From: Adiantum capillus-veneris
Taxonomy: Eukaryota; Streptophyta; Polypodiopsida; Polypodiales; Pteridaceae
DNA: 64,000 nucleotides
Direction: 5' to 3'
Assembly (NCBI GenBank): GCA_014529385.2
Contig: CM043953.1
Span: 70,479,872 to 70,543,871, forward strand
Shown here: positions 43,118 through 53,423 of the stretch, piece by piece
Position numbering within the stretch: the first letter of the stretch is position 1
Layout of the letters: each line of letters begins with the position of its first letter
Made by a program: the position numbers and the translations under genes
The notes under the pieces: model-generated
Told to the model about the DNA's origin: nothing
Databases searched by the model: none
Seen by the model: the letters and a program-made list of their open reading frames with translations, nothing else

Positions 43118-44081
43118 GATCGCTTCTTCGGGATCTATCGAATCGTCTTGTGGGGGGGTCTGTGGACCTCGACTCGAAAGCCAAGATCGATTCTTGGTGA
43201 TTGATCGAATCTACAACAAGGTTAGCTTCGCTAGAAAAAGCATCAACTAACACATCATTCTTGTGAACAATCACATCTTCTTCATGCAACTCATCATGCT
43301 TGTGAGAAATCACATCTTGATCATGCAAATTATCATGCTTGTGAGAAATCACATCTTGATCATGCAAATCATCATGCTTGTCATTGTCATCCAAATCATT
43401 ATGCAAATCATTGGCATCCAAATCATCATGCTTATCATTGTGCTTCAAATCATCATGCAAGTCATTGTCAATCAAATCATCATCATGCTTCACACAATCA
43501 TGCAAATCCTGTGTGTCATGCTTGGGAGAAGAAGAGACTGATAGAGTCTCCTTTTCCCGATTCTGGTGCATCTGTGCCTGAGCTGGAGAAAAGAGTCGCA
43601 AGCGCTCTTCCCTTCTGGCTTTGATCTCGCGATCAAATTCTGCTTGTCTTGCTTTGTTCGCTGCTCGTCTTTCTGCTTCGGCTTCTGCGTGTCTGCGTTC
43701 CATTTCTTTGAATTCACGATCAAATTTGGCTTGTCGTTCCTTGGCTTGCAAGCGTGCTTGCTCGTACTCACGCGCTATGGCTGCCATTCTTGTAGCATGT
43801 CTTGCTTTGCGTTGTAAAGTCTGTTCCATAAACAACAGCTTCAACTCCTCCATTGGAGTTAGTGCACTCGTTGTCGTAGATGGGGAAGGGTCGGAAAAAC
43901 CTCCTGGTGGGGAAAATTCTTCTTCGCCTCTCTCATGCTCATCACTTCCAAGCGAAGTATCCATTCCGCTTCGAGTGATGATCATTCTGAAGTCGTGGGT
44001 TCTTGTGGGTTCTTGGGGGTCTTGGGTTCTTAAGTTCACGAGGAACTTTGGTTCTTGAGGGTCTTGGTTTCTTAAGTTCAC
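43056..44081 (-). CDS. B2 ORF1, 341 codons, gag-leader/coiled-coil/HD-repeat protein
   Basis: The likely start is the internal Met of MDTSLGSDEHERGEEEFS, a leader shared with B1 gag. The upstream ATG at 44081 gives a QDPQEP-repeat extension. A strongly charged helix follows (about residues 75-165: MEQTLQRKARHATRMAAIAR, EMERRHAEAEAERRAANKAR), probably a coiled coil. Then an Asp/His-rich repeat region (about 190-285: HDDLHDQDVISHKHDNLHDQ type, 11-14-residue units). The Retrotransposon_gag core and zinc knuckle of B1 are absent. Interior 2 has the same ORF, but a CGA-to-TGA change ends the N-terminal part. Confidence 0.6.
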   Translation of the reverse strand: MNLRNQDPQEPKFLVNLRTQDPQEPTRTHDFRMIITRSGMDTSLGSDEHERGEEEFSPPGGFSDPSPSTTTSALTPMEELKLLFMEQTLQRKARHATRMAAIAREYEQARLQAKERQAKFDREFKEMERRHAEAEAERRAANKARQAEFDREIKARREERLRLFSPAQAQMHQNREKETLSVSSSPKHDTQDLHDCVKHDDDLIDNDLHDDLKHNDKHDDLDANDLHNDLDDNDKHDDLHDQDVISHKHDNLHDQDVISHKHDELHEEDVIVHKNDVLVDAFSSEANLVVDSINHQESILAFESRSTDPPTRRFDRSRRSDLGSRALVKSNLTGSIMCSLD

Positions 44082-44463
44082 GAGGAACTTGGGTCCCTGC
44101 GGGTCTTGAGATTTTCTTTCGCTTGCAAATCGCGTTGGAGAAGGATATTCTCTTCACCCTAGTTCTACCCTTTTCTGCGGGCGCACCCCTTGGTGGCCTT
44201 GCGCTCACACCAAGGTTGCTTTTTCCCACCTCACGTCGATTGGCCGGCCGCTAACTGCACGGTCCGCTCTCAATGAGTGAAAAGAGACACAAGGGGAGGC
44301 TGGACAAGCCCTTCTTTCTTGGGATTCCTTTCACTCTTCAACAAAACACGATTAGGAATCGCCACGCCCAAGTAAACTTGGGTTCATGCGACCTCAACAA
44401 GCCAAAAAAAAATCCTTGTGGTTCTTGTGGTTCTTTCCTTGAGTAATGCGGAACACTTCCAAA

Positions 44464-44476
44464 GCTCTGATACCAA
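44464..44476 (-). other. Primer binding site, interior 1 of B2
   Basis: TTGGTATCAGAGC on the minus strand next to LTR 2; intact initiator-Met site. Confidence 0.9.
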
Positions 44477-45610
44477 TGTTAGGTGCAGCGAAATGAATGT
44501 GGTATTTTCTCAAGATTAGTGATCTTTACTGCTCAAGGTTCCCTTTAGTCCTTAGGGAAAGAGAGAGCTTTCCGTCTTATGGAGAGTGCTATGATCACGA
44601 ACAAAATGAGTGGATATTGTGCGTGCAAGTGAATGAGACTGAGAGAAGGAGAGAGAAGAGATACGACACCCGAGAGGTTGTAAAACCCTCCTACGAAGGC
44701 CCCACTCTCGTCGGCGAGAGTGGTCTATTCTTTGATTGCACAAAGGTGTACAATGCGTATGCAATGGACTATGCAACTTGGTCTATGCCGATGACAACGA
44801 CGACGATGACGATGACGACGACGACGACGATGGCTGAAATCTGAGATCTTCTAATCGCTGAATTTCGGGACTGTTTCGGTGGCTGAAAATGACTGTTTTG
44901 GCTGCGTTTTCTTGGCTGAAAAATGAGGTTTCTTAGGGCTGAAAACTGATGGTCTTTACAGGCTGAATCTGCTAGACTTTAGGTGAATAATGCCGGTCTT
45001 CATTTGCTGCTGAAATCCAAAAACGCCAGGGATTGAAATTGGTCCTTCTGTCGCCGGGGTTTTGCAAATGCAAAAACGATAGGCTGATCTGCTATGTCGT
45101 GATGACGCGGGGGCTGATCTACTGTGCACAAATCGCCAAGGCTGATCTGATGCAAAAACTCTAGGTCTTCTATGGAGAAAACGCCAGAGTAGTCGCGGGG
45201 TTGGTCTTGCTGAGAAGTTGCCTGTTGAGCAAGATGCTCCTGCTACCTCTTCTGCCAGAAAGTGCTAACTTGGGTTTGCTTATATATTAACTTAGCAAAA
45301 TTGCCCTACCTACTTTTGTTGGAAAGTCACTTAAAAATAATAAGTGAAAATACTAATAAATAGGAAAATAGGCTAAATGCACTCGAAAATTCCCCTAACT
45401 GATGCTAATGGATTCTGATGGGAATTCCGATGATCATGCTCTGTGCAACCGGAGGATATGCATCTATGCTAAGTGATTGGGCATGCACGGTCTACGAATA
45501 GACTCACAAAAGTGCCAAATCATTGCTAATCTAAACTTGACTTGACTGATTGAACCCTGCTATGGTGTAGCTTGTCCACGGACACATAGGGTTGGGATGT
45601 GTCCGTGACA
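44477..45610 (-). repeat. B2 LTR 2 (middle)
   Basis: 1134 bases, nearly identical to LTRs 1 and 3. It serves both interiors: a polypurine tract lies on its right and a primer site on its left. Confidence 0.93.
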
Positions 45611-45621
45611 TCCCCTCCTTT

Positions 45622-46404
45622 TCAAAGTGAGGTACTGGTACCGAACTGTATGGCGTCGAGGGAGATCGCCAACAGCATCCGGAATCCTAGAAGGGACTCT
45701 TCGCCAGCCCACTCTGATGTGTGGGTCGTGCGGTACTTGAACTTCATAAAGGTCTGCAACGCTTGCTTCTTTGGGCCGCGCCGAAAGCGACACAAAGTCT
45801 TCTGAATCTCCTTTCTTGCTTCAACTTTGTCTAGAGTCCTGCTTCTTTCGTTTTCAAAAGTCTCCATGGCTGAAAATTCCTGAAACCATCTCCAACACAA
45901 AACCATGAACATACCCATTCCATGTAAAGTGAAGGAAAAAAATCTTGTCTTCTCGAAAGACTGTGGATGCAATGTAGATGAACATATAGACGGAGTGACA
46001 ACCCGTTCATCAAACACATGCAAACAATGCGCTCGAATCTTTTCTGTTTGATCGAAATCAATCAACTGTGGCAAATCACAATGGAAATGCCCATGCTTGG
46101 TGCTCATATAATCATGTGCTCTTTCGGAAACTGTGTCATGCCAAGGAAGAGACATGGAATGCGCCTTCCTAACATACAAACTTTTCAACTTTTCATAAAC
46201 AATCCGCATACATTCGTGTTCATCCTTGAGAGAAACGTGCTCAACATACAGTATGTCATGCCTAGGAAAAGGGATCACATAATGATGCTGACTAAAATAC
46301 AGGAAACCTTCACGAATGAAACACTCGAACAATGCGTGCGTATCAATCAAGCAAACACATAATACTTCCTGTGAGGTTGCTTTTGACCAAGGCTTGAGAG
46401 CCAA
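45622..46404 (-). CDS. B2 ORF2, 260 codons, unknown function (interior 2)
   Basis: Second copy of the ORF at 42335-43117, same length, still open. I see substitutions at about four residues (for example E4K and R18C). Because the two copies are recent tandem duplicates, intactness alone is weak evidence for selection. No domain recognised. Confidence 0.5.
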   Translation of the reverse strand: MALKPWSKATSQEVLCVCLIDTHALFECFIREGFLYFSQHHYVIPFPRHDILYVEHVSLKDEHECMRIVYEKLKSLYVRKAHSMSLPWHDTVSERAHDYMSTKHGHFHCDLPQLIDFDQTEKIRAHCLHVFDERVVTPSICSSTLHPQSFEKTRFFSFTLHGMGMFMVLCWRWFQEFSAMETFENERSRTLDKVEARKEIQKTLCRFRRGPKKQALQTFMKFKYRTTHTSEWAGEESLLGFRMLLAISLDAIQFGTSTSL

Positions 46405-46414
46405 GATCGCTTCT

Positions 46415-47160
46415 TCAGGATCTATCGAATCGTCTTATGGGGGGGTCTGTGGACCTCGACTCGAAAGCCAAGATCGATTCTTGGTGATTGATCGAATCTA
46501 CAACAAGGTTAGCTTCGCTAGAAAAAGCATCAACTAACACATCATTCTTGTGAACAATCACATCTTCTTCATGCAACTCATCATGCTTGTGAGAAATCAC
46601 ATCTTGATCATGCAAATTATCATGCTTGTGAGAAATCACATCTTGATCATGCAAATCATCATGCTTGTCATTGTCATCCAAATCATTATGCAAATCATTG
46701 GCATCCAAATCATCATGCTTATCATTGTGCTTCAAATCATCATGCAAGTCATTGTCAATCAAATCATCATCATGCTTCACACAATCATGCAAATCCTGTG
46801 TGTCATGCTTGGGAGAAGAAGAGACTGAGAGAGTCTCCTTTTCCCGATTCTGGTGCATCTGTGCCTGAGCTGGAGAAAAGAGTCACAAACGCTCTTCCCT
46901 TCTGGCTTTGATCTCGCGATCAAATTCTGCTTGTCTTGCTTTGTTCGCTGCTCGTCTTTCTGCTTCAGCTTCTGCGTGTCTGCGTTCTATTTCTTTGAAT
47001 TCACGATCAAATTTGGCTTGTCATTCTTTGGCTTCCAAGCGTGCTTGCTCGTACTCACGCGTTATGGCTGCCATTCTTGCAGCATGTCTTTCTTTGCGTT
47101 GTAAAGTCTGTTCCATAAACAACAGCTTCAACTCCTCCATTGGAGTTAGTGCAATCGTTG
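46415..47160 (-). pseudogene. B2 ORF1 copy 2, interrupted
   Basis: Same coiled-coil and Asp/His-repeat protein as 43056-44081. A TGA near 46884-46889 replaces the Arg of EERLRLFS and splits it, leaving a 147-codon downstream frame (46415-46858). The gag leader and primer-proximal ~500 bases are deleted; the junction near 47210 shows a few bases of CTT microhomology. Confidence 0.8.
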
Positions 47161-47254
47161 TCGTAGATGGGAAAGGGTCGGAAAAACCTCCTAGTGGGGA
47201 AAATTCTTGTGGTTCTTGTGGTTCTTTCCTTGAGTAATGCGGAACACTTCCAAA

Positions 47255-47267
47255 GCTCTGATAACAA
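47255..47267 (-). other. Mutated primer binding site, interior 2 of B2
   Basis: TTGTTATCAGAGC where interior 1 has TTGGTATCAGAGC; one mismatch near the priming end. Confidence 0.8.
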
Positions 47268-48376
47268 TGTTAGGTGCAGCGGAATGAATGTTGTATTTTC
47301 TCAAGATTAGTGATCTTTACTGCTCAAGGTTCCTTTTAGTTCTTAGGGAAAGAGAGAGTTTTCCGTCTTATGGAGAGTGCTATGATCACAAACACAATGA
47401 GTGGATATTGTGCGTGCAAGTGAATGAGACTGAGAGAAGGAGAGAGAAGAGATACGACACCCGAGAGGTTGTAAAACCCTCCTCCGAAGGCCCCACTCTC
47501 GTCGACGAGAGTGGTCTATTCTTTGATTGCACAAAGGTGTACAATGCGTATGCAAAGGACTATGCAACTTGGTCTATGCCGATGACGACGACGATGGCTG
47601 AAATCTGAGATCTTCTAATCGCTGAATTTCGGGACTGTTTCGGTGGCTGAAAATGACTGTTTTGGCTGCGTTTTCTTGGCTGAAAAATGAGGTTTCTTAG
47701 GGCTGAAAACTGATGGTCTTGACGGGCTGAATCTGCTAGACTTTAGGTGAATAATGCCGGTCTTAATTTGCTGCTGAAATCCAAAAACACCAGGGGCTGA
47801 AATTGGTCCTTCTGTCACCGGGGTTCTGCAAATGCAAAAATGCTAGGCTGATCTGCTGTGTCGTGATGACGCCGGGGCTGATCTGCTGTGCACAAATCGC
47901 CAAGGCTGATCTGATGCAAAAACGCTAGGTCTTCTGTGGAGAAAACGCCAGAGTTGTCGCGGGGGTTGGTCTTGCTGAGAAGTTGCTTGTTGAGCAAGGT
48001 GCTCCTGCTGCCTCTTCTGCCAGAAAGTGCTAACTTGGGTTTGCTTCTATATTAACTTAGCAAAATTTCCCTACCTACTTTTGTTGGAAAGTCACTTAAA
48101 AATAATAAGTGAAAATACCAATAAATAGGAAAATAGGCTAAATGCACTAGAAAATTCCCCTAACTGATGCTAATGGATTCTGATGGGAATTCCAATGATC
48201 ATGCTGTGTGCAACCGGAGGATATGCATCTATGCTAAGTGATTGGGCATGCACGGTCTACGAATAGACTCACAAAAGTGCCAGATCACTGCTAATCTAAA
48301 CTTGACTTGACTGACTGAACCCTGCTATGGTGTAGCTTGTCCACGGACACATAGGGTTGGGATGTGTCACGTGACA
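47268..48376 (-). repeat. B2 LTR 3 (5' outer)
   Basis: 1109 bases, TGTCACGTGAC-side end at 48376 followed by the GCAGT duplication. A shorter GAC tract (about 47580-47598) explains part of the length difference. Confidence 0.93.
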
Positions 48377-48686
48377 GCAGTGAAACTTAAAAGGAAGCAG
48401 CCCCAAAAGTAGTGAAAGTTAAAAGGAAGCTGTCCCAAAAGCAACTAGCTCAAAATCTGCCACTAAAAGCTGCGAGCGCAAAAAGCAAAATTCCGTACAA
48501 CAGGCCACGTCAGCATGTGAGCACAAAAAGGGCAAAATCTGTACGCTGTGCCACGTCAACCTGTCAGTGTGATTTATGGGACCCGTACAGCCTACCACGT
48601 CAATGTCCGTACAGTTAGCCAAGTCAGCATCCGTACTCTGTCTGTGTGTGTGTCCAGTAGAAATGCCATGTCATCAATTTGTGACA
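48377..48686 (-). repeat. Family E LTR copy 2, right part
   Basis: Continues 41015-41187 after B2: AGTGAAACTTAAAAGGAAGC, CCACGTCAGCATG, CCGTACAG blocks and the sense start TGTCACAAATTGATGACATG at 48686. A local duplication of GTGAAA.TTAAAAGGAAGC occurs at its left. Confidence 0.8.
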
Positions 48687-49840
48687 CCCGTGGCTAGCTC
48701 GGCTTCAATTTCTCCACCCTCTGTATAATGATCAAAGTGCATCTGCTTCAAGAATTATGGATAAATGAAGCTCTTTGTAGCTCCAAGGTCATAGAAAATA
48801 AGGGATTTCAAGCCGTTGACTTTGCCATATGCTCGACACAATTCATTTGTACTTTCAAGGCGTATGCCATAGATATCAAGGATTAGTCCAATAGCGGGTC
48901 TAGCTCTCTTAGTTGGAGGTGGCCCTAGGGATCTTTCTGTGGTGGGAGCAAAAGGTTGCTCTAAAGACATCGAGGCTCGCTCAGGACATGTAGTGAATGT
49001 ATGCCCTGTTTGAAAACATTCGAAGCATCGGCCTTCTTGTAGAAGGGTTTCTCGTTGACGCTGTGTTAGACGAGGCCTTTGAGGTTGGGTTTCACGAGAC
49101 TCCCGAGAATTTGTTTGTTGTTGCCAAGAGTTTTGGTTGGTGGCCGGAGTTAGTTCTGTGGTAAACTCCAACTTTCCCTTCATCAATTTGTAGCCGACCG
49201 CGGCATGGTCCATAAGTTCTTGCATGGTTGAGACTTGCGTGGATAGACAATATTCCTACAACGGTGATGGTAATCCAATGGTGTATCGCTCGCACTAGTC
49301 CTCCAAGGAAATGAACTTAAAGAAAGACACCGAAAGGTAGACATCGAGAAACCTTTGGTTATAATCGTCCATGGTCTCTATGACAAGCATTTTCAAGTTG
49401 CCCCATTCTACCAAGATCTAGACCTCAAAGAGAGAAGTCATATAACTGCGTGCAAATATTGTCTTGAAAGCTTGCCAGGTCCTTGGAGCATGCGGTTGCT
49501 TCGCAATTGAACTCCACCATTGCATAGCATTATCTTTAAGAAATCCCACTGCTCGAGAAATCTTGGATTCTTCTATATAGTTCCCTAAAGCATAGATGTT
49601 GTTGAATTGATGTAGCAACTGCAATGCTTTCTTCCGATCTTTCATCCCGAAAAAGGTGAAAAATTTGATTGTCGAGCTACCATTCTTGAAATCTTTCACT
49701 TGGTTGGGCGCGTGTCTCGGGTATGAATAATAAGGGTATCCATACGGGCTCCAACCATTGTAACCAGGTGGCGGTGGTGGTGGGGGAGGTGGGGGTAACC
49801 GCCTTTGTCGGGTTAGGGTCAAATAGTTGCACCATATTCT
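48687..49840 (-). pseudogene. Ty3/gypsy gag-protease relic (element G)
   Basis: Minus strand: proline run (ten Pro, about 49767-49797), GYNGWSPYGYPYYSYP, then a gag core (DFKNGSSTIKFFTFFGMKDR, KALQLLHQFNNIYALGNYIE, AMQWWSSIAKQPHAPRTWQA). After a frame break comes MQELMDHAAVGYKLMKGKLE, a Gln/Arg-rich linker, the CCHC knuckle CFECFQTGHTFTTC (about 49000-49040), and the protease start LIFYDLGATKSFI. The catalytic D-S/T-G reads DLG. It is cut off by LTR E2 at 48686. This gag resembles plant gypsy gag of the same clade as F. Confidence 0.85.
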
Positions 49841-50268
49841 TGAAGACTCTCCCGATCGAGCAGACGGCTTGGACAGTTAGCAGTTGGAAGCTCTTGTACT
49901 TTCTAGTGCCAGAGGAGAAGGTACCACTTGGGGCATCAAAGGGGGTAACATGTAATTCAAAAACTATTAAAAACTTTGCAGCATCGAGAGATTCTGCTGA
50001 GGAGGCCGCGAAAGAATGTCACGAAGCTCGACAAGAAGAAACTGAAAGTATTTTGTTGGGTTTCTGATGGCTTATACCCTGTAAGACAGAGCGATGCAAA
50101 CTGGAGCGCGCCCGATGCGCGATGAAGTAAGGGTGGGAGTGGCTAATAAGTGTGGGGTTAGGACACGAAGATTCTTGGATAAAATTTCGTGTGAACTTTG
50201 GAAGTGCCAAATGCTCTAATCTGCTCTCTGGCGGGACCAGTATACTTTCAAAAAAGCACACGCTCGAA
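49841..50268 (-). other. Leader region of element G
   Basis: Lies between the primer site and gag on the minus strand. Broken open frames only; 50060-50210 may include decayed upstream coding. Confidence 0.45.
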
Positions 50269-50280
50269 GCTCTGATACCA
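50269..50280 (-). other. Primer binding site of element G
   Basis: TGGTATCAGAGC on the minus strand, one base from the D2 LTR; initiator Met tRNA. Confidence 0.85.
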
Positions 50281-50281
50281 C

Positions 50282-50590
50282 TGTCGCGAGACAGGCACCA
50301 CGTGCCAACGGAAAAGAACACACTGAACAACTTTAAGGACTTCAAATAACAACTCAGCTGAAAGAGATACACAAGACACGAAGTGGCGGAATTCCACCCC
50401 AAGAAAGCACTGGCCCCAAACCTTGGCGCCCCTTTCGGTATTTCTTTATATTGCTTGAACTCAGTATAATGCCAGTACTCACGTTGTGTGTCTTCACCTA
50501 GAAGAGTGCCAGAGACTGAGCCCTTTGCACATATTTAAAGGCCCTTGTCCTATGAAAAGCATCAAATTCAAAAGCGTCAACTCAAAACGC
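50282..50590 (-). repeat. Family D LTR copy 2 (5' LTR of G, truncated)
   Basis: Sense end ...GTGCCTGTCTCGCGACA next to the primer site. Shared motif at 50412-50445. Similarity to D1 and D3 stops near 50590, so the U3 start is lost. Confidence 0.82.
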
Positions 50591-50799
50591 AATCCCCAGG
50601 GAACAAGGAGCCACTGACGATCGCCAAGAGCTACGGGTGCAAGCGTTTAAAAACGCTAGCGAGAAAGGTTTCCAGCGCCGCTACACAACAGCGTTTTAGA
50701 ATGCTAGAAGCAAAGTTTGGGGTGGGGGGGTGGGGGGGCGGGGAGATGGACCTTCTCACTTCACAGGTCTTCTACCCTATGCATCTTCTCCTCCGCTTA
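50591..50799. other. Junction between LTR D2 and copia LTR
   Basis: Contains AAAACGCTAGCG and AGCGTTTTAGAATGCTAG, like the B LTR motif, and G-rich sequence. No gene. Confidence 0.35.
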
Positions 50800-51144
50800 G
50801 GCTCTGATACCATGTCAAAGTCGACGATGCGGAAGCGTATAGACCGGGGGGGGGGGGGGGGGGGGAGAGAGAGAGAGAGAGAGTCTCCTGAACCAATCAA
50901 CCTTGGTAATGAATAACTGAATAATACAATACAATGGGGGCAAGGGGTCACGTATATACCCACCTCAGTAAATTGCCTTACCTAGACTTTGTCAAATAAG
51001 TAAAATAAATACCTAAAAGCCAAAATAAATAATGGGATCATTTTGGGCACTTGACTTGAGATGCCAAAACTCTAGCAAGGTCACCTGCTTACACAGGAGC
51101 ATCTACATGGACTTAGGGAAGGATCTTGGATCTCTTCTTGGACA
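50800..51144 (-). repeat. Copia-type 5' LTR with primer site (minus)
   Basis: TGGTATCAGAGCC (minus strand, 50800-50812) abuts a candidate LTR 50813-51144: minus-strand TGTCCAAGAAGAG...CTTTGACA, 332 bases, with a TATATAC box near 50950. It holds a 20-base G run (50846-50865) and a GA tract. The element interior to the left is nearly gone. The outer boundary is inferred from TG...CA and from the gypsy protease frame (LGVSKLVTKP) resuming beyond it. Confidence 0.5.
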
Positions 51145-51163
51145 GGTTTTGTAACCAACTTGG

Positions 51164-51752
51164 TGTCACAAACTACTGACGTGTCAAAGCAACTTGCAAA
51201 TGCCGGTCGAGGGGCCTAAACCCTAAGAAGAACAAGTAGCAGAAGAAGAAGTCCTACCAACTTATGGGGACCCCGTCCGATGGGGTCCCAGTGACATAAA
51301 GGGAACTCACACACACACACGCACGCAAAACTGATGACGAGGCAACTGTACAGACGCTCCGCGTTTTGCGCTGACTGATGATGTGACAGTTGTACAGAAT
51401 TCCACAAATCGCGCTGGCAGCTCTTTGGTATTGCTTTTGGACCAGAAGCTTTTGAGTTTTGAAGGCTTTTCATGTAAACTGCTTTTGGGGCCTAGGGCCT
51501 TTAAATATGTGCTAAGGGCTCATTCTCTGGCATGCTTCCTAGAGAAGGTGCAGAGTCTAGAGTACCGGCTTGTACAATGTTGATGCAATATAAAGAAATA
51601 CAGAAAGGGGTGCCAAGGTTTGGGGCCAATACTCTCTGGGGTGGAATTCCGCCACTCCGTGTCGCGTGTCGTCTCTCTCTTTCAATTCAGTTGTTATTGA
51701 AGTGCTAAAAGTCTGTTCTTTTCTATTGGCATGTGGTGCCTGTCTTGTGACA
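51164..51752 (+). repeat. Solo LTR, family D copy 3 (plus)
   Basis: 589 bases, TGTCACAAACTACTGACG...GTCTTGTGACA, flanked by perfect CTTGG duplications (51159-51163, 51753-51757). Shared motif at about 51593-51628. It interrupts a gypsy protease relic: minus-strand RLGVSKLVTKP spans the target. Confidence 0.9.
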
Positions 51753-51776
51753 CTTGGACACCCCAAGTCTAGAATC

Positions 51777-52300
51777 TGTAGCGACATGAGAGAGAATCAC
51801 TTAAATCACTTCACAACTTTTTAAAAATCACAGTTCAATTTGGTTGACACGGCCGGCGTAGTTCCGTGCCCACGGAGATTGGCCCCAAAGACTGGCGCCG
51901 CTTTCGGTATTTCTTTTATATTAATCTTTGAGCTAAGTACAACTCTTGCAGGGTCCTCGCTCTCAGACTCTGCGCCCAGATGCTCTGAGAAGTGAGGCCC
52001 TTAGGGCTCTTTTATTCTTACAAGGGATGCCAAAAGAAGAGCCCCAAAAATCATCAAACTCAAAAGCAAACTGTCCCAAAATCAATTGGATCAAAATCTG
52101 CCAGTAAAAGCAGCTAGCGCTCAAAGCAGAATTCCATACAATTGCCAGGTTAGCATGTCAACGCGAATTGCGGACGTCCGTACAGTTGCCACGTCATCAG
52201 CCAGTCAGCGCGTTTTTGGAGATTCCGTACTGCCTGTCCGCGTCATCAGCCCGTATTGCATGTCCATGGGTGGTCATGCCACATCATCTATTTTGTGACA
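51777..52300 (-). repeat. Solo LTR, family E copy 3 (minus)
   Basis: 524 bases, plus-strand TGTAGCGACATG...TTTTGTGACA, flanked by GAATC (51772-51776) and GATTC (52301-52305), a one-mismatch duplication. Shared motif at 51880-51920. It sits in the same protease codon region as E1. Confidence 0.85.
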
Positions 52301-53423
52301 GATTCATTGCCGATTAGAGTGGGACTTCAGAGCTTTGGACTCTCTTGGGGAGTTCACCTGCGAGATGCGGGAGATCGAGCATCATATGACTACATCCGGA
52401 GTCTCCTGGAGCTTGGCTTGGATGGTAGTGCAGTTGCTCTTTTACACTCCCGATCATTTGGATTGCTACCTTCAAAGTTGCTTACACTCACCCTTGGTAA
52501 CCTCACAGCAGACTTATCTCCCGACCTGAGCAGCAGGCCACTCCCAGCTCATACACATCGAGTGCCACACCAAGTCGCGGTTTAATGGCATTGTTGGCAC
52601 GGATTTTGTTTTGGTTGACACGAGTGGAGTGGAGGCAAGAGATATTAGCAGGACGGCACATACAAATTGGTCTAGCCACTCCTCTTCTCAGAGGTTCTTC
52701 ACAACGCAGACTACTTAGTCTAGCTTCCCTTCCTCTTGGAGGATATCACAGTGCACACAACTTGGTCTGACCACACCTCTTCTCAGAGGCCCTTCACAAT
52801 GTAGACTGTTTAGTCTGCTTTACCCTCATCTTAGATTACCCCACCTCCTGACAAGACACCATCCGATGGTTGTCCATGCGGTCTCTCGATGACTGTTGCA
52901 GTATACTGTAGCTTCTACAATGTAGACTGCTTAGTCTAGCTTCCCTTGTTTGGAGGACGTCTACCTCGCAAATTGCTACATCTAACCTTCCTGGAGTTTT
53001 TCATAGTTTTAACCACCTGGCCACATCAGGTTGCAGGTTCATGAATTGTCAGGTTTCCGTGCATGCTGATGACGGGTTCCTAGGCTTCCCCATTTTTCTC
53101 CAACCAATTTTGACTACAGACACCACAAATCCTATTGAGCAGGACACTTGCAGGCCTATTGACACTTCTTTCACGACAAGGAGTTGTTTTCACACTCAAT
53201 TCGGGAACTTCACGCAATACCTTCACATGGCGGAGTACAGCAATTTGCTACAGTGCTCGTACCGGCATCTCACTACGGAGATTTCTCGGCGGTTGGGATA
53301 CCTCAGATTGTTGCTACACTCACGAAGTATTGTCCTTCAATGGACATCGGAGCAACCATCTTCATCATTTGCCTCACATCTTCGGCTTCACGCGATTTGT
53401 TCAACATCAAGTGCTGAGAGGGG
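52301..53423. other. Unrecognised stretch with local repeats
   Basis: Many short plus-strand frames, none with a domain I recognise. The block TTGGTCTRRCCAC.CCTCTTCTCAGAGG.TCTTCACAA with AGACT..TTAGTCT occurs at about 52663 and 52765, and its AGACTGCTTAGTCTAGCTTCCCTT part again at about 52925. The last part could be the decayed 3' coding end of a plus-strand retroelement, because a polypurine-like tract follows. Confidence 0.4.

Larger units (their letters stand above)
41188..48376 (-). mobile_element. Composite B element with three LTRs (B2)
   Basis: 7189 bases flanked by a perfect 5-base duplication GCAGT (41183-41187, 48377-48381) inside LTR E2. Structure on plus coordinates: LTR 41188-42323, interior 42324-44476, LTR 44477-45610, interior 45611-47267, LTR 47268-48376. 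Both interiors have the same order (primer site, ORF1, ORF2, polypurine tract) and the same minus orientation. Only the outer LTRs carry the target duplication, so the unit either inserted as a composite or became tandem by unequal exchange after insertion. Interior 2 lacks about 500 bases near its primer site. Confidence 0.95.

Noticed and set aside
43260-43500. Regular ~40-base direct repeats resembling a CRISPR array
   Set aside because: Eukaryotic context, no unique spacers, and the repeats are in frame within ORF1.
43263-43541. 92-codon plus-strand frame rich in MQIIMLV repeats, duplicated at 46550-46828
   Set aside because: It is the antisense of the Asp/His repeat in B2 ORF1; composition and duplication follow from that ORF.
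49760-49800. Plus-strand Gly-rich frame (GGGGGG) as a gene
   Set aside because: It is the antisense of the proline run in the element G gag.
50866-50882. (GA)n and (CT)n tracts as GAGA-type promoters
   Set aside because: They are simple microsatellites in LTRs or SINE tails with no adjacent gene.
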